The notes beneath the pieces were generated by a model. The model ran no database searches, was not told the origin of the DNA, and saw only the letters and a program-made list of their open reading frames with translations. Shown piece after piece: positions 1 to 8,610 of a stretch of 56,271 bases of DNA. Source of the stretch: Nitrosomonas ureae (GTDB taxonomy: Bacteria; Pseudomonadota; Gammaproteobacteria; Burkholderiales; Nitrosomonadaceae); NCBI GenBank assembly GCA_945872825.1, contig CAMCBD010000006.1:1-56271 (forward strand), given 5' to 3'. The position numbers and the translations under genes are program-made. Numbering within the stretch: the stretch's first letter is position 1; every line of letters starts with the position of its first letter.

Positions 1-1
1 C

Positions 2-76
2 TTTCATCAAGGTCTTGATAACCAAACTCCCAATGAGGTTTATTATCAATATCAAGCAATTCATCAGGCTGCCTGA
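2..76 (+). pseudogene. C-terminal fragment of an IS3-family transposase (OrfB)
   Basis: The frame starting at base 2 reads FHQGLDNQTPNEVYYQ and ends at a TGA at 74-76. This HQGLDxxTPxEVY tail is the usual C-terminus of the IS3-family OrfB (DDE integrase) transposase. The rest of the gene, if present, lies left of the window. A possible right terminal repeat (GGAGACCACTTCA, 133-145) follows about 60 bases later, which would place the element end near 145. Whether the element is intact outside the window cannot be seen. Confidence 0.6.
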
Positions 77-179
77 GCTTGATTAACTACCCATATCAGA
101 GCTTAATTCTACTCTCAGGTTGGACAGTTGCAGGAGACCACTTCATACATCATTTTGCTCTGATTGCCTCTTCAGACTG

Positions 180-340
180 AATCACCTTGCCATCCCGGCA
201 TCCACCTCACGCAGGATGGTCTTTTTAGGGCGTGCTGCTGATTCAATCAGGTGGCGTCAATCACCGTTCCTGTTGCCCCCTTGATTATCATACGTGTGAT
301 GGAAGCTGTTCATTAAGCTCTATGGGTTCAATTTCCCGCC
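180..340 (-). pseudogene. Decayed IS5/IS4-type transposase fragment
   Basis: Read on the minus strand with at least two frame changes, this stretch gives IELNEQLPSH, then MIIKGATGTVIDAT, then LIESAARPKKTI. Together they match the part of IS5-like DDE transposases around the first catalytic Asp (VIDATLIES). No open frame spans it and neither element end is recognisable, so it is a relic. With the IS3 scrap beside it, it shows that the left flank of the secretion operon has been an insertion hot spot. The family assignment comes from motif memory only. Confidence 0.5.
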
Positions 341-443
341 CCTTGGGGCGAAAGCTGGTTGAAAACCAGTAGATTGATAAGCGCAGGTAATACCCCACGC
401 TTGCTTGCGGCGGAATGCTTTATTCAACACGAGCTGATTACCA

Positions 444-1790
444 TTAGTTCTGAGTTATAAAATAACTTGCTATGTTTCTTAAATCATCGAGTGCGAGTGT
501 ACCAGCAGCTAACTGTAAGCGAAGGTATGCGAGCATATAATTATATCTTGCTTCTGCAAGATCGCGTCGAGCGGTATGTAATTGCTGTTGAGCATCCAAG
601 AGATTTAGATTAATCCGTATCCCACCCCGAATGCTTTTCTGTGTAGCTTCAACAAGTAATTCAGCGGATTTGACAGCGAGTTCTAGCGATTCGATTCTTT
701 TGATACCACTTTGCAAAAGATTGTATTGTTTGCGCAGCTCAACAAGCACTTTATCGGTGATTGCATCGAGATCGGCTTCTGCACGGGCATGATTAGCCTT
801 CGCCTGTGCAGTGATAGCGTTTACGCGACCTCCTGCATATAAAGGAATATTAACCTCGATACCTGCTGTAGCCAGCTGAAATTCTTGACCTGCAGTAACA
901 AACGATCCAGATTTGTTTCGAGATAAGCTGGCAACGAGATCAACGCGAGGAGCATGGCCGGCGTGGCTTTTCCTGATTTCTTCTTTGCCAGATGTTACGG
1001 TATGACGTTGTGTCACTAATTCAGAATTACGCTCAAGCGCTAATGCATACCAGGTATCATAGTCTTGCAGCTGAATAGCTTGAGCCCTGAATGAATCAGA
1101 CAAACGATCTAATCGGGTTATTTTTTGTCCTACGATTGCTTCAAGCTCGAGCTGCGCGCCTTCCAGCTGATCATTCGCTTCGATAACACGTGCTTGTGCA
1201 ATCGCATACTTTGATTGTGTTTCAAGCACATCGGTAGTAGTTCCTTCGCCTTTCTGTAGCATACGCTCGTTAATGCGTTTTAGCTCTTCAAGTGAGTCAC
1301 GTTGCTTTTCAGCAAGCTTAACGTGATCCTGCGTAAGTAATGTTTTCACATAAGCTTCTACCAAACGGACTACAAGCTGTTGGCTGCGGCCGGTAAATTT
1401 TGCGCGACTGGAGTCAGCCTGCGCTTTTCCCTGGCGGTAGCCGGCGACAGCTTCCATATTAATCAAAGGTTGGCGTAGTGTCAGACTGCTTACTTGACTA
1501 TTAAAATTGAATGGCACCGCACCAGGAGCCTGATTAAGCGGGTCTGGATCTCGTGTTCCAGTACTTCTGCTTTGTGTATGGGTGATCGATAAATTAGGCA
1601 ATAAACTTGCAAGACCAATAGCTTCTGCTTGCTGCCCTGCTTCATTCTCATGGTAAGCAGAGCGGTAAGTTGGATCATGTTCTAATGCGGCTTCGTAAGC
1701 AGCTAATAGGCTGAATGCATGAACTAGGCAAGCCTGACTGAATAGAACAATAAAAACTAAAACAGAAACTTTCTTACGTGTGGACATCAT
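444..1790 (-). CDS. TolC-family outer-membrane channel of a type I secretion system
   Basis: The 448-residue product has a signal peptide (about residues 1-25, ending VHA) followed by the two long alpha-helical, repeat-like halves of TolC-type outer membrane efflux proteins, with typical PNLSI, LRQPL and NIPLYAGGR segments. It should form the trimeric outer-membrane and periplasmic tunnel through which the substrate leaves the cell. It is the last gene of a leftward operon, 5 bp after the membrane-fusion gene, so it is a dedicated channel rather than a stand-alone TolC. Two ATG codons lie side by side (1790 and 1787), and a GAAGAG just upstream could serve either. The length is normal for the family. 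Confidence 0.9.
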   Translation of the reverse strand: MMSTRKKVSVLVFIVLFSQACLVHAFSLLAAYEAALEHDPTYRSAYHENEAGQQAEAIGLASLLPNLSITHTQSRSTGTRDPDPLNQAPGAVPFNFNSQVSSLTLRQPLINMEAVAGYRQGKAQADSSRAKFTGRSQQLVVRLVEAYVKTLLTQDHVKLAEKQRDSLEELKRINERMLQKGEGTTTDVLETQSKYAIAQARVIEANDQLEGAQLELEAIVGQKITRLDRLSDSFRAQAIQLQDYDTWYALALERNSELVTQRHTVTSGKEEIRKSHAGHAPRVDLVASLSRNKSGSFVTAGQEFQLATAGIEVNIPLYAGGRVNAITAQAKANHARAEADLDAITDKVLVELRKQYNLLQSGIKRIESLELAVKSAELLVEATQKSIRGGIRINLNLLDAQQQLHTARRDLAEARYNYMLAYLRLQLAAGTLALDDLRNIASYFITQN

Positions 1791-1795
1791 TGCGA

Positions 1796-3148
1796 CTACT
1801 CTTCGCTTAGAGCTGAGTGGGTGCGATCAAGTATCGGCTTGAATAAATAGCTCATTAATGATCGCTCACCTGTTTTAATAAATATTTCTACCGGCATGCC
1901 CGCTCTGATCTGTTGATCGGACAATTGTTTGATTCCTTCGGCAGTCACCTTGGCTTTCATATTGTAATATGGCAGGCCGCTCCGCTCCTCTATTAAGCGA
2001 TCCGCGGATACCTGAGTGACGATACCCGGAATATTAGGTGTTTTCTTTTGATTGAGGGCAGAGAAAATCAGGTCTACTTGAAGACCGACATAGACTTTGT
2101 CAATTAAATGAACGGGTACTTGGCCCGTAATGACCAGCACATCATCACTTGGAACGATATCCATCAACTTAAATCCTGGTCCTATTACGCCCCCTTCAGT
2201 AAATACATTCATCCCTACTATGATGCCATCAACGGGTGCTCTAACTTCTACGTTAGTTAATTCAAAATCTTGCCCACTCAATCGGCTGCCTAGACTATCT
2301 GCTTCGCGTTGTACGTCAGATAGTTGCTGGCGTACTTCTTTCTGGTATTCCTGTTGCCGTTGAATGCGGCGCTGTTCCAGCTCTGTTATCTGGCGTTGTA
2401 TGCGGCCGATATTGCCGATATCCGAGGAAATCTCTCCTGTTAGTTGCGAATAGGCACGTTCAAGATCCAGAACTCGGTTACGGGGTACAAAACCATCCTT
2501 GGCCAAGTCACGCAGATTCACAAGTTGCTCTTCCAAGAATTTCAATTGCTGGTTTTTGCTGACCTTTGATGCTTCAAGTCCACGCAGTTGTACTTTTAGA
2601 CCGGCAATACCTTCGTCAAGGGCAGCTATTTCATGCTGCAAGGCAAGTCTGCGCGAGGTGAATAATTGATTCTGTATGATAATGTTATTGGCAACACGTG
2701 GATCACTTTGTAGTGATAGTAATTCCACAGGAAATTTAATTTCGTTTTTGCCATCACGCTCTGCCAATAAACGTGCTTCTACTGCGCGCGCAGTATAAAG
2801 CTGACTGCGGGTTATTTCGGTTTGTGCTTTGATCTGAACGGCATTCATACGTACCAGGATCTGACCCACTTTAACGTGCTCACCTTCTTTCACCAGAATG
2901 CTGTTCACAGTGCCACCAGTTTGATGCTGTACTGCCTGGAGGTGGCTGGCGACAGTGACCGTGCCTGAAATCGGCACGCCTTTGTCCAATGGTGCGAAAG
3001 ATGCCCACAGAATAAATCCGCCAAAGCCTGCTAGAACAATCCACCAGCCAAGTTTGGTATGGGGTGTTTCATCAGTTTCGACCTGATTAGATAGTTCGGC
3101 TGGAACATTCTCGATAGGTATCTTATTGTCTTCAGCTACAAGCTTCAT
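1796..3148 (-). CDS. HlyD/PrtE-family periplasmic adaptor of a type I secretion system
   Basis: The 450-residue membrane-fusion protein has a short cytoplasmic N-terminus and one membrane segment at about 34-53. A lipoyl half-motif follows (GTVTVASHLQAVQHQTGG), then a long coiled-coil hairpin (about 110-290), the second lipoyl half (VRAPVDGIIVGMNVFTEGG) and a beta-barrel C-terminal part. It links the inner-membrane ABC transporter to the TolC-like channel. AAGGA lies 6 bases before the ATG. The gene sits 61 bp after the ABC transporter gene and 5 bp before the tolC-like gene on the same strand, which is the standard prtD-prtE-prtF order. Confidence 0.93.
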   Translation of the reverse strand: MKLVAEDNKIPIENVPAELSNQVETDETPHTKLGWWIVLAGFGGFILWASFAPLDKGVPISGTVTVASHLQAVQHQTGGTVNSILVKEGEHVKVGQILVRMNAVQIKAQTEITRSQLYTARAVEARLLAERDGKNEIKFPVELLSLQSDPRVANNIIIQNQLFTSRRLALQHEIAALDEGIAGLKVQLRGLEASKVSKNQQLKFLEEQLVNLRDLAKDGFVPRNRVLDLERAYSQLTGEISSDIGNIGRIQRQITELEQRRIQRQQEYQKEVRQQLSDVQREADSLGSRLSGQDFELTNVEVRAPVDGIIVGMNVFTEGGVIGPGFKLMDIVPSDDVLVITGQVPVHLIDKVYVGLQVDLIFSALNQKKTPNIPGIVTQVSADRLIEERSGLPYYNMKAKVTAEGIKQLSDQQIRAGMPVEIFIKTGERSLMSYLFKPILDRTHSALSEE

Positions 3149-3209
3149 TAGTATCCTTACTCAATGATCAATGCTTTCTCAATTTGTAATTGAACGGGTG
3201 TGCCTTAGT

Positions 3210-4997
3210 TTATTCAGTTTTGGAGTCAGCTACATGGGTAGTTTCAGTCATTTGGTTTTGGGCGACTTGTTTTTTGGCTTCTTGTTGTGCTAAAAGTGCT
3301 TGCTGTGCCTGCTGCTGTTTAGCTAATGCTTCTAAGACTTGACTTGTCGGACCAAACATCTTTGCTATGCCATCGTGTAATAATAACAGCTTGTTAGTTG
3401 CGCTGATGATACTGGTACGGTGTGTGATCAATACAATGGTTTTCCCACGTTTACGCAAATCAATGATAGCTGCCAGAAGCGCTTGCTCTCCCACATCGTC
3501 GAGGTTTGAATTGGGCTCATCGAGGACAATCAATGATGGATCATCATACATGGCACGCGCCAAACCGAGGCGTTGTTTCTGTCCACCTGAAAGACCTGCG
3601 CCGCCATCGCCCAGCGGTGTGTCGTAGCCGGATGGCATATTCAGAACCAATTCATGAACACCCGCTCGTTTGGCTGCTAGAATAACCTTATCCGCATGCA
3701 CTTCGCCGAAACGTGCGATATTCTCAGAAACAGTGCCAGCGAATAATTCAATATCCTGGGGCAAGTAACCGATATGCGGACCCAGTTCATCCTTGTTCCA
3801 GAGATAAACATCCGCGCCATCCAATCTTACTTTCCCTGCGGCAGCTGGCCATACACCAACTAGTAAGCGTGCCAAAGTGGATTTTCCCGATCCACTCGGA
3901 CCAATAATGCCGAGAACCTCACCGGCAGCGAGGGAAAAAGTTAATCCCTTGATGACAGGAAATTTGCCGCCGGGTGGAGCCGCTGTAATATTCTCAACAG
4001 CAATAACGCCTTTCGGTTTAGGTAACGCCATGCCCCCTTCGCGGGCTGGATTTTGCTCGAGCAATTGGGTTAAGCGCTCATAAGCACTTCGTGTACTGCC
4101 GATTTGCTTCCACACACTGATTAATAACTGAACCGGCGCAATGGCCCTACCTAATAGTATTGAACCAGCGATCATCATTCCAGGGGTAATGCTGTTATCT
4201 AAAACCAGTAAAGCACCTAATCCCAGCATGAGTGATTGCAACGCCACAGTAAAAGATTTAGACAGTGCAGTGACAACACCTGCTTTCTCACTTGCCTCAG
4301 CTTGTAAGTTAAGGAAACGGCTATGTAACTTATACCAGCGGGATTGAATATTGGGCAGCATGCCCATGGCCTCAATCACTTCGGCATTGCGCAAATTATT
4401 AGATGCCACATTGGTCGAAGCGACTGCCATTGAATTTGCTTCGGCTAAAGGTTTGTGTGAGATTTTTTCATTAATATAAGCCAAAACGAATAATATGGTT
4501 GTACCAACTAAGGCGAAAGCACCCAGAGCAGGATGGAACATGAATATAACGAATAAATAAATTGGAAACCAGGGTGCATCAAAAAAGGCGAATAATGCGT
4601 TGCCGGTTAAGAATTGCCGCAAATTGGTCAGATCTTTTAGAGCCTGTCCAGCATTGCTCTCACCTTGTTTTAAGCATTGCTCAAAGGCGGCAGTATAGAC
4701 GCGCTTATTCAATTTCATATCGAGCTGAGCACCAACGCGAATCAATACAAAACTCCGTACATATTCCAGAGCACCCATAAAAATATAAGCACCCAGCATG
4801 ATTAGTGTCAGCATTAACAGAGTCATTTCGTTGCGGCTGGTTAATACGCTGTCATAGAGCTGCAGCATATAAATGGCTGGCATGAGCATCAGCATATTGA
4901 TAACCGCACTAAAAACACCTATGTTTCTAAAGGCTTTCTTAAAGCTGATCAACACCTGCGCTACTTCATTCTGAGGCGTTTTAAATTTGAATTTCAT
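3210..4997 (-). CDS. Type I secretion ABC transporter, permease-ATPase (PrtD/HasD type)
   Basis: The 595-residue product fuses a six-helix exporter domain (about 25-310) to an ABC ATPase domain. Walker A GPSGSGKST lies at about 365, the signature LSGGQKQR at about 469 and Walker B LIVLDEP at about 488, followed by the H-loop LITHRTS. The N-terminus lacks the C39 peptidase domain of bacteriocin exporters, so it belongs to the PrtD/AprD/HasD group that exports unprocessed proteins with a C-terminal signal. The C-terminus has an unusual Gln/Ala-rich tail (about 550-585). No strong ribosome site precedes the ATG. A truncated inverted-repeat element (5027-5113) separates it from the epimerase gene, so the promoter may lie in or next to that element. 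The nearest plausible cargo is encoded at 18625-21267. Confidence 0.93.
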   Translation of the reverse strand: MKFKFKTPQNEVAQVLISFKKAFRNIGVFSAVINMLMLMPAIYMLQLYDSVLTSRNEMTLLMLTLIMLGAYIFMGALEYVRSFVLIRVGAQLDMKLNKRVYTAAFEQCLKQGESNAGQALKDLTNLRQFLTGNALFAFFDAPWFPIYLFVIFMFHPALGAFALVGTTILFVLAYINEKISHKPLAEANSMAVASTNVASNNLRNAEVIEAMGMLPNIQSRWYKLHSRFLNLQAEASEKAGVVTALSKSFTVALQSLMLGLGALLVLDNSITPGMMIAGSILLGRAIAPVQLLISVWKQIGSTRSAYERLTQLLEQNPAREGGMALPKPKGVIAVENITAAPPGGKFPVIKGLTFSLAAGEVLGIIGPSGSGKSTLARLLVGVWPAAAGKVRLDGADVYLWNKDELGPHIGYLPQDIELFAGTVSENIARFGEVHADKVILAAKRAGVHELVLNMPSGYDTPLGDGGAGLSGGQKQRLGLARAMYDDPSLIVLDEPNSNLDDVGEQALLAAIIDLRKRGKTIVLITHRTSIISATNKLLLLHDGIAKMFGPTSQVLEALAKQQQAQQALLAQQEAKKQVAQNQMTETTHVADSKTE

Positions 4998-5026
4998 TTA
5001 TCAATGCCATAAGATTGTGTAAGTCA

Positions 5027-5113
5027 TTTAATATTGAAATGTACTGCATTAATTATGCTGCCTATTTTTGCCTTGTATCGGCTGCCTTGAATAGGTTTCT
5101 CAACGGCCTGTTA
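5027..5113. repeat. Truncated copy of the 145-bp inverted-repeat (MITE-like) element
   Basis: Read on the minus strand from 5113, the sequence starts TTAACAGGCCGTTGAGAAAC and continues TATTCAAGGCAGCCGATACAAGGCA. This parallels the end of the copy at 13831-13978 (TTAGCAGGCCATTGAAAACG, then ATTCGAGGCAGCCGACGCAAGGCA). Similarity fades near 5027, so only about 60% of the element is left. Its terminal TTAA overlaps the stop codon of the neighbouring epimerase-like gene, and its inner end lies 30 bp before the secretion ABC gene. Confidence 0.6.
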
Positions 5114-5989
5114 ACCAGGTAGATCTTCGGTTGTCAGTTTAAACGATCTAGGGGAAAAATTTAGATCCCGCTTTGCATCTGAACAGTCGAATGTTAAATC
5201 CTGATTCATTCTTTCCGCCATAGCAGGTGTCCAGTTGCGGTAACGCGGTAGACAGTTAAGTCCCCATGCGGCTATCTGAAAAAACCAAAGTGGTATCGGC
5301 AACATGCGTGGTGGAAGATTCAGTGCCTCAAATATGCGTTTAATCATTTCACGATAAGATAAAGTTTCTTCGCCAGTTAGATTATAGGAACGATTGATCA
5401 AATTTAAAGTGTTTAGTGCCCCATAACATGCTGAAGCGACATCTTCAACGTGAATAGGCTGTCGTAGTCCCTCGGCAGATCCCAGCAGTGGAAAGAATCC
5501 AAAGCGGCGGATAAATCGTGCTATTTCAGCGATATTCTTATCCTGTCCGTGTCCATAAATCAGTGTCGGGCGTAAAATAATCCATTTTACCCCATGCGTG
5601 GCCGCCCATGTTTGCACAAATTCCTCGCTTTCTATCAATTGCTGCGCAATTCTCCGCTCGCTCGGGTCGGGTGACGTATTCTTGGTGAAACGGCTGGTGG
5701 AGGATAATACAACAATTCGTCGAGCACCATAGGCGGATAAGAGATCAAATTGCTCAGGTATTATCCAAATGGGAGCCGCACATATCCAAACAGAGATAGT
5801 ATTTTTTTCTGTGCCGACTCGTAATCGATTCGTTGTGTCCAGCTGTTGCCAGGTGATTTGTGGATGGCTTTGTGTAATCGGGCGGCGAGAAAAAGCGGTG
5901 ATTCGCCAATCATTCTGTATCAATTGTTTCAGCAAGCATTCGCCGATCAGGCTAGTTGCGCCGAGCAATCCGACATGTCGCTCACTCAT
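5111..5989 (-). CDS. NAD(P)-binding epimerase/dehydratase-like protein (atypical SDR)
   Basis: The 292-residue protein has an N-terminal Rossmann nucleotide-binding motif (GLLGATSLIG, residues 7-16), a conserved VLSSTS strand near 95-100 and RPTLIYGHGQDKN near 140. These are typical of sugar-nucleotide epimerase/dehydratase relatives. The usual catalytic YxxxK is not apparent, which places it among atypical short-chain dehydrogenases, so a sugar epimerase activity is uncertain. The start overlaps the end of the upstream glycosyltransferase gene by 8 bases, suggesting translational coupling and a role in the same glycan pathway. The stop codon lies inside the terminal repeat of the element at 5027-5113, so the native C-terminus may have been trimmed slightly. 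Confidence 0.8.
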   Translation of the reverse strand: MSERHVGLLGATSLIGECLLKQLIQNDWRITAFSRRPITQSHPQITWQQLDTTNRLRVGTEKNTISVWICAAPIWIIPEQFDLLSAYGARRIVVLSSTSRFTKNTSPDPSERRIAQQLIESEEFVQTWAATHGVKWIILRPTLIYGHGQDKNIAEIARFIRRFGFFPLLGSAEGLRQPIHVEDVASACYGALNTLNLINRSYNLTGEETLSYREMIKRIFEALNLPPRMLPIPLWFFQIAAWGLNCLPRYRNWTPAMAERMNQDLTFDCSDAKRDLNFSPRSFKLTTEDLPG

Positions 5990-6893
5990 GTTTTGGTTTC
6001 AGCAGCTTATAACAATTTTGTAGCGAATAGCGTATCACTGTGATACCGAAGCGGAGCCATATGGCGAAGGTAACGAGAATCATCAAAGCGCGTGGATACC
6101 GATGCTGAAAGAATTTCCGGTAGAAGCGCAGCATACCCTTATGTTTATGCCAGGTGACAAAGAATGGCCGAGTACGGCTGCATGTCCCTTGAAAATGGGT
6201 AACCAGAGCATTCGGTACAAAAAGAATTTTCCAGTTCTTTTGCTTAAATCGCATGCACCAATCCAGATCTTCGCAATGTAAAAAATAATCTTCATCCCAG
6301 GAACCGACATCATCGATGGCTTCACGCCGCACCAGCATCAATGCACCTGATATGGCTTCAACTTCAATGGGAGATTGTGGCAATGGTTGTTTATCCAGAT
6401 GAAAATCAAAAAACAACTGTGGCCAGTATCTCGCCAGGTGATATAAACCAAAGGCACGCACAAACGCTCGCCAGGGTGAAGGGATAGCGCGTCGTCCACC
6501 ACCTTGTTCGGAACCATCCGGGTTAATCAGATAACCACCGACCATGCCGATGTGAGGATCTGATTCCAATACCTGAACCATGCGTTGTAATGAGCCGGTG
6601 CTTAAAATGCAATCGGGATTCAGGAAAAGTATATAAGGGGAAGTTGCTTCTTGGTAGCCAAAATTACAGCCAGCAGCAAATCCCACATTCTTACTCAGTC
6701 GGATGATGTGCAAACGAGCTTCTGCTGGAAGCCTAGTATCTAGATCTGACAGACTTGGATCTGAAGAAGCATTATCGACCACGATAACTTGTTGTGCTTG
6801 TTCCAACGCAGCAAGGATGCAAGCTGTCAGTAGCAAACCGGCATTATGATTAACTACGACAACTGATACGGGCGCATGCTCTGAAGTGTGCAT
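5982..6893 (-). CDS. Family 2 glycosyltransferase (rhamnosyltransferase-like)
   Basis: The 303-residue GT-A protein has the opening strand VSVVVVNHNAG, the nucleotide-binding VVDNASSD, a metal-site-like FLNPDC near 105 in place of a classic DxD, and the acceptor-site block HCEDLDWCMRF near 205. This set is typical of GT2 enzymes of the rhamnosyltransferase / WcaA type. A hydrophobic stretch near 265-285 may anchor it to the inner membrane. The donor sugar cannot be told from sequence. It is followed with overlap by the epimerase-like gene and preceded by another GT2 gene 61 bp away, forming a small glycan operon in front of the secretion genes. Confidence 0.88.
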   Translation of the reverse strand: MHTSEHAPVSVVVVNHNAGLLLTACILAALEQAQQVIVVDNASSDPSLSDLDTRLPAEARLHIIRLSKNVGFAAGCNFGYQEATSPYILFLNPDCILSTGSLQRMVQVLESDPHIGMVGGYLINPDGSEQGGGRRAIPSPWRAFVRAFGLYHLARYWPQLFFDFHLDKQPLPQSPIEVEAISGALMLVRREAIDDVGSWDEDYFLHCEDLDWCMRFKQKNWKILFVPNALVTHFQGTCSRTRPFFVTWHKHKGMLRFYRKFFQHRYPRALMILVTFAIWLRFGITVIRYSLQNCYKLLKPKHE

Positions 6894-6954
6894 TTACTTA
6901 AATCCTATACTGATCGATAGATTGGATTCAGATCTATGGTTCTGATCGGTGTGA

Positions 6955-7893
6955 TTACCCGCGGCCAGGGAACTTCCCGCTTATCCCGCGTATTCCATGC
7001 CACAGACCGAGAGTCATCATCCGGAAATTTGAAAATCGTGGTGGTATAAGAAGCGAGAAAAGTCCATATTTCAACACCAGCCGATAGGCATCGCTTAAAG
7101 CCCAAGCCAGTGAAATATAATTTCTCTTGTAAAGCAAAAGGGCATTCCGGATCAAATAATAGTTGCGCAACGGGCTGTGCACTGGAATGATGCGTTGCCC
7201 GTTTCGCCAGGAAAACACGCGGTCTCCCAATGCATGGCTCATTTTTGCCGCACATACTCCAAAACAGTTATATTCCATGCTCCTGGCTCGGAGACACCAC
7301 TCAACATCCACATAGTCGATAAACAGGGAAGCATCCATCATACCGATAGCATCCAGGGCAGAAAGTCGAATCAGCATACCAGAGGTAATCAGAAAATCCA
7401 CTTGATGAAGTTCATTTTCTCCTTTCTTGCAGTTGATTCTGATGGATTTCAACCCCGCAAAGCGGAAAAAAGGTGCTGGCTTTGGGTGGCGCGGATCATG
7501 GTATTGCGGGCCGATTGCTGCAACTCGTTCACCCCGTTGCAACAATTTTACTTCGCTGGCCAACAATTGTTCGATCATATCGGGAAAAGGGAGGCTATCC
7601 TGATCGAAAAGCACCACATGGGTGATGTTGTTTTTTTGCGCCCACCGGATTGCATGGTTGTGTGCTTCGGCTACGCCCAAATTGTCTGAGAGAGGCAGGA
7701 AGATAATATTTTTTTGTTGATGTGCTTCAATCCAATTGACACAATCCTTGGAAGAGCCATTATCCACAATAACGGTTACGGTCACTTGCTCTGCCAAAGC
7801 CGAAAAAAGGTTCTCCAGCTCGCCAAGATCGGGATGATAAGTGACGACAACGGCGCAGATTGAGGGATGGAGTGTTATAGAGCTATTTTTCAT
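6955..7893 (-). CDS. Family 2 glycosyltransferase (rhamnosyltransferase-like)
   Basis: The 312-residue GT2 enzyme has the N-terminal strand ICAVVVTYHPD, a VIVDNGSS nucleotide site, the metal-site block VVLFDQDSLP near 92 and YVDVEWCLRA near 190. The VLFDQDS form is characteristic of dTDP-rhamnosyltransferase-like (RfbF/WbbL type) members. It is the first gene of the leftward operon that continues with a second GT2 and the epimerase-like gene. It is probably a cytoplasmic or membrane-associated enzyme adding one sugar to a lipid-linked or protein-linked glycan. Substrate unknown. Confidence 0.87.
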   Translation of the reverse strand: MKNSSITLHPSICAVVVTYHPDLGELENLFSALAEQVTVTVIVDNGSSKDCVNWIEAHQQKNIIFLPLSDNLGVAEAHNHAIRWAQKNNITHVVLFDQDSLPFPDMIEQLLASEVKLLQRGERVAAIGPQYHDPRHPKPAPFFRFAGLKSIRINCKKGENELHQVDFLITSGMLIRLSALDAIGMMDASLFIDYVDVEWCLRARSMEYNCFGVCAAKMSHALGDRVFSWRNGQRIIPVHSPLRNYYLIRNALLLYKRNYISLAWALSDAYRLVLKYGLFSLLIPPRFSNFRMMTLGLWHGIRGISGKFPGRG

Positions 7894-8610
7894 TCGGATT
7901 GACGTGCTTCCTGTGTCAAAGGTTTACTGGATATTTTTTTGTGATATCTGCTCGCTTATTTTTGTTAAATAAAACAACTCGTGTTTAGAGTTTCAGCGGC
8001 AAAGGGGGTAAATTACCACAAGAAAATATGAAAGTAACAAAAAGGCTTGGCAAAGTAGCATAGAAAGGAGGCTTCTAGAAAGAAATTTTCTTTCATTTCT
8101 GCAGGCCGTGATGGATGCAAAAGAGTATTGCGTGAAGCGTATTTTTTTATGTATGTTCATGTTTACACCCTTTTAATAAGATGTAAACAATGCTAATAGA
8201 ATCACACTCACATACAAAACAGCAGTGAAAATTTTGTCTGTTGGGCTATTCCTTGGAAAGGCTCCTAGCGTTAATTCGCCATGGATTTGTGTTTGACACT
8301 CCATCTGATTTCCAGTAACTTCATCGTCTATCGAAAAGTGCGTTTATTTTTCCTATATGCGCATTTGGTGTGGTTTTTCTACCAAGCGACACGGCGGGCT
8401 TCTGCGCATGATTCAGGCCGTACAGTCGGTGAATCTGGAGTGCCGGTGGTGATATTGACGTCAACGCCATTTTAGTATGCCCTCAGCACTAATCCTGACA
8501 GTAAAGTGCTCAACAAAGTCTATTTTGGCAGCCCATGTCACTCGCGGATCAACGACGTTCGGGTCGCAAGTGCGCCATAACCGATTTTGCTCAATTAAAC
8601 AATAACCCTT
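7894..8610. other. 717-bp divergent intergenic region with decayed DNA
   Basis: This gap separates the leftward glycosyltransferase operon from the rightward double glycosyltransferase gene, so promoters for both should lie here. It holds an IS481-type end at 8135-8206. Right of it, 8225-8280 reads KILSVGLFLGKAPSVNSPWI from a GTG before a stop. The stretch 8480-8570 reads NKVYFGSPCHSRINDVRVAS, also before a stop. Both look like short scraps of former coding sequence. An open frame at 8281-8475 shows no recognisable features, and I do not call it a gene. Confidence 0.4.
8135..8206 (-). mobile_element. Relic of the left end of an IS481-type element
   Basis: Read on the minus strand from 8206, this segment starts TGTGATTCTATTAGCATTG and continues TTTACATC, a GTGTAAAC, then ATGAACATACATAAAAAA and ATACGCTT. 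The element at the right end of the window (56124 onward) starts TGTGATTTTTATTAGCGTTG and has the same TTTACATC, GATGTAGAC, ATGAATATACACAAAA and ACACGCTT in the same order and spacing. Similarity stops at about 8135, so only the terminal repeat, leader and first 8-9 transposase codons survive. Confidence 0.7.

Noticed and set aside
326-352. tRNA T-arm-like GGGTTCAATTTCCC followed by a CGCCCC/GGGGCG palindrome
   Set aside because: No acceptor, D or anticodon arm can be built around it, and the stretch overlaps the IS5-type transposase remnant.
352-370. CTGGTT/AACCAG hairpin after the TolC-like gene as operon terminator
   Set aside because: The six-bp stem has no T run on the leftward transcript; too weak to call.
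7177-7689. 170-codon plus-strand frame inside a leftward glycosyltransferase gene
   Set aside because: It is a shadow of the GT2 gene at 6955-7893, whose motifs are clear.
8281-8475. 64-codon open frame upstream of the double glycosyltransferase
   Set aside because: No ribosome site, no recognisable motif, and it lies in decayed DNA with coding-like scraps in other frames.
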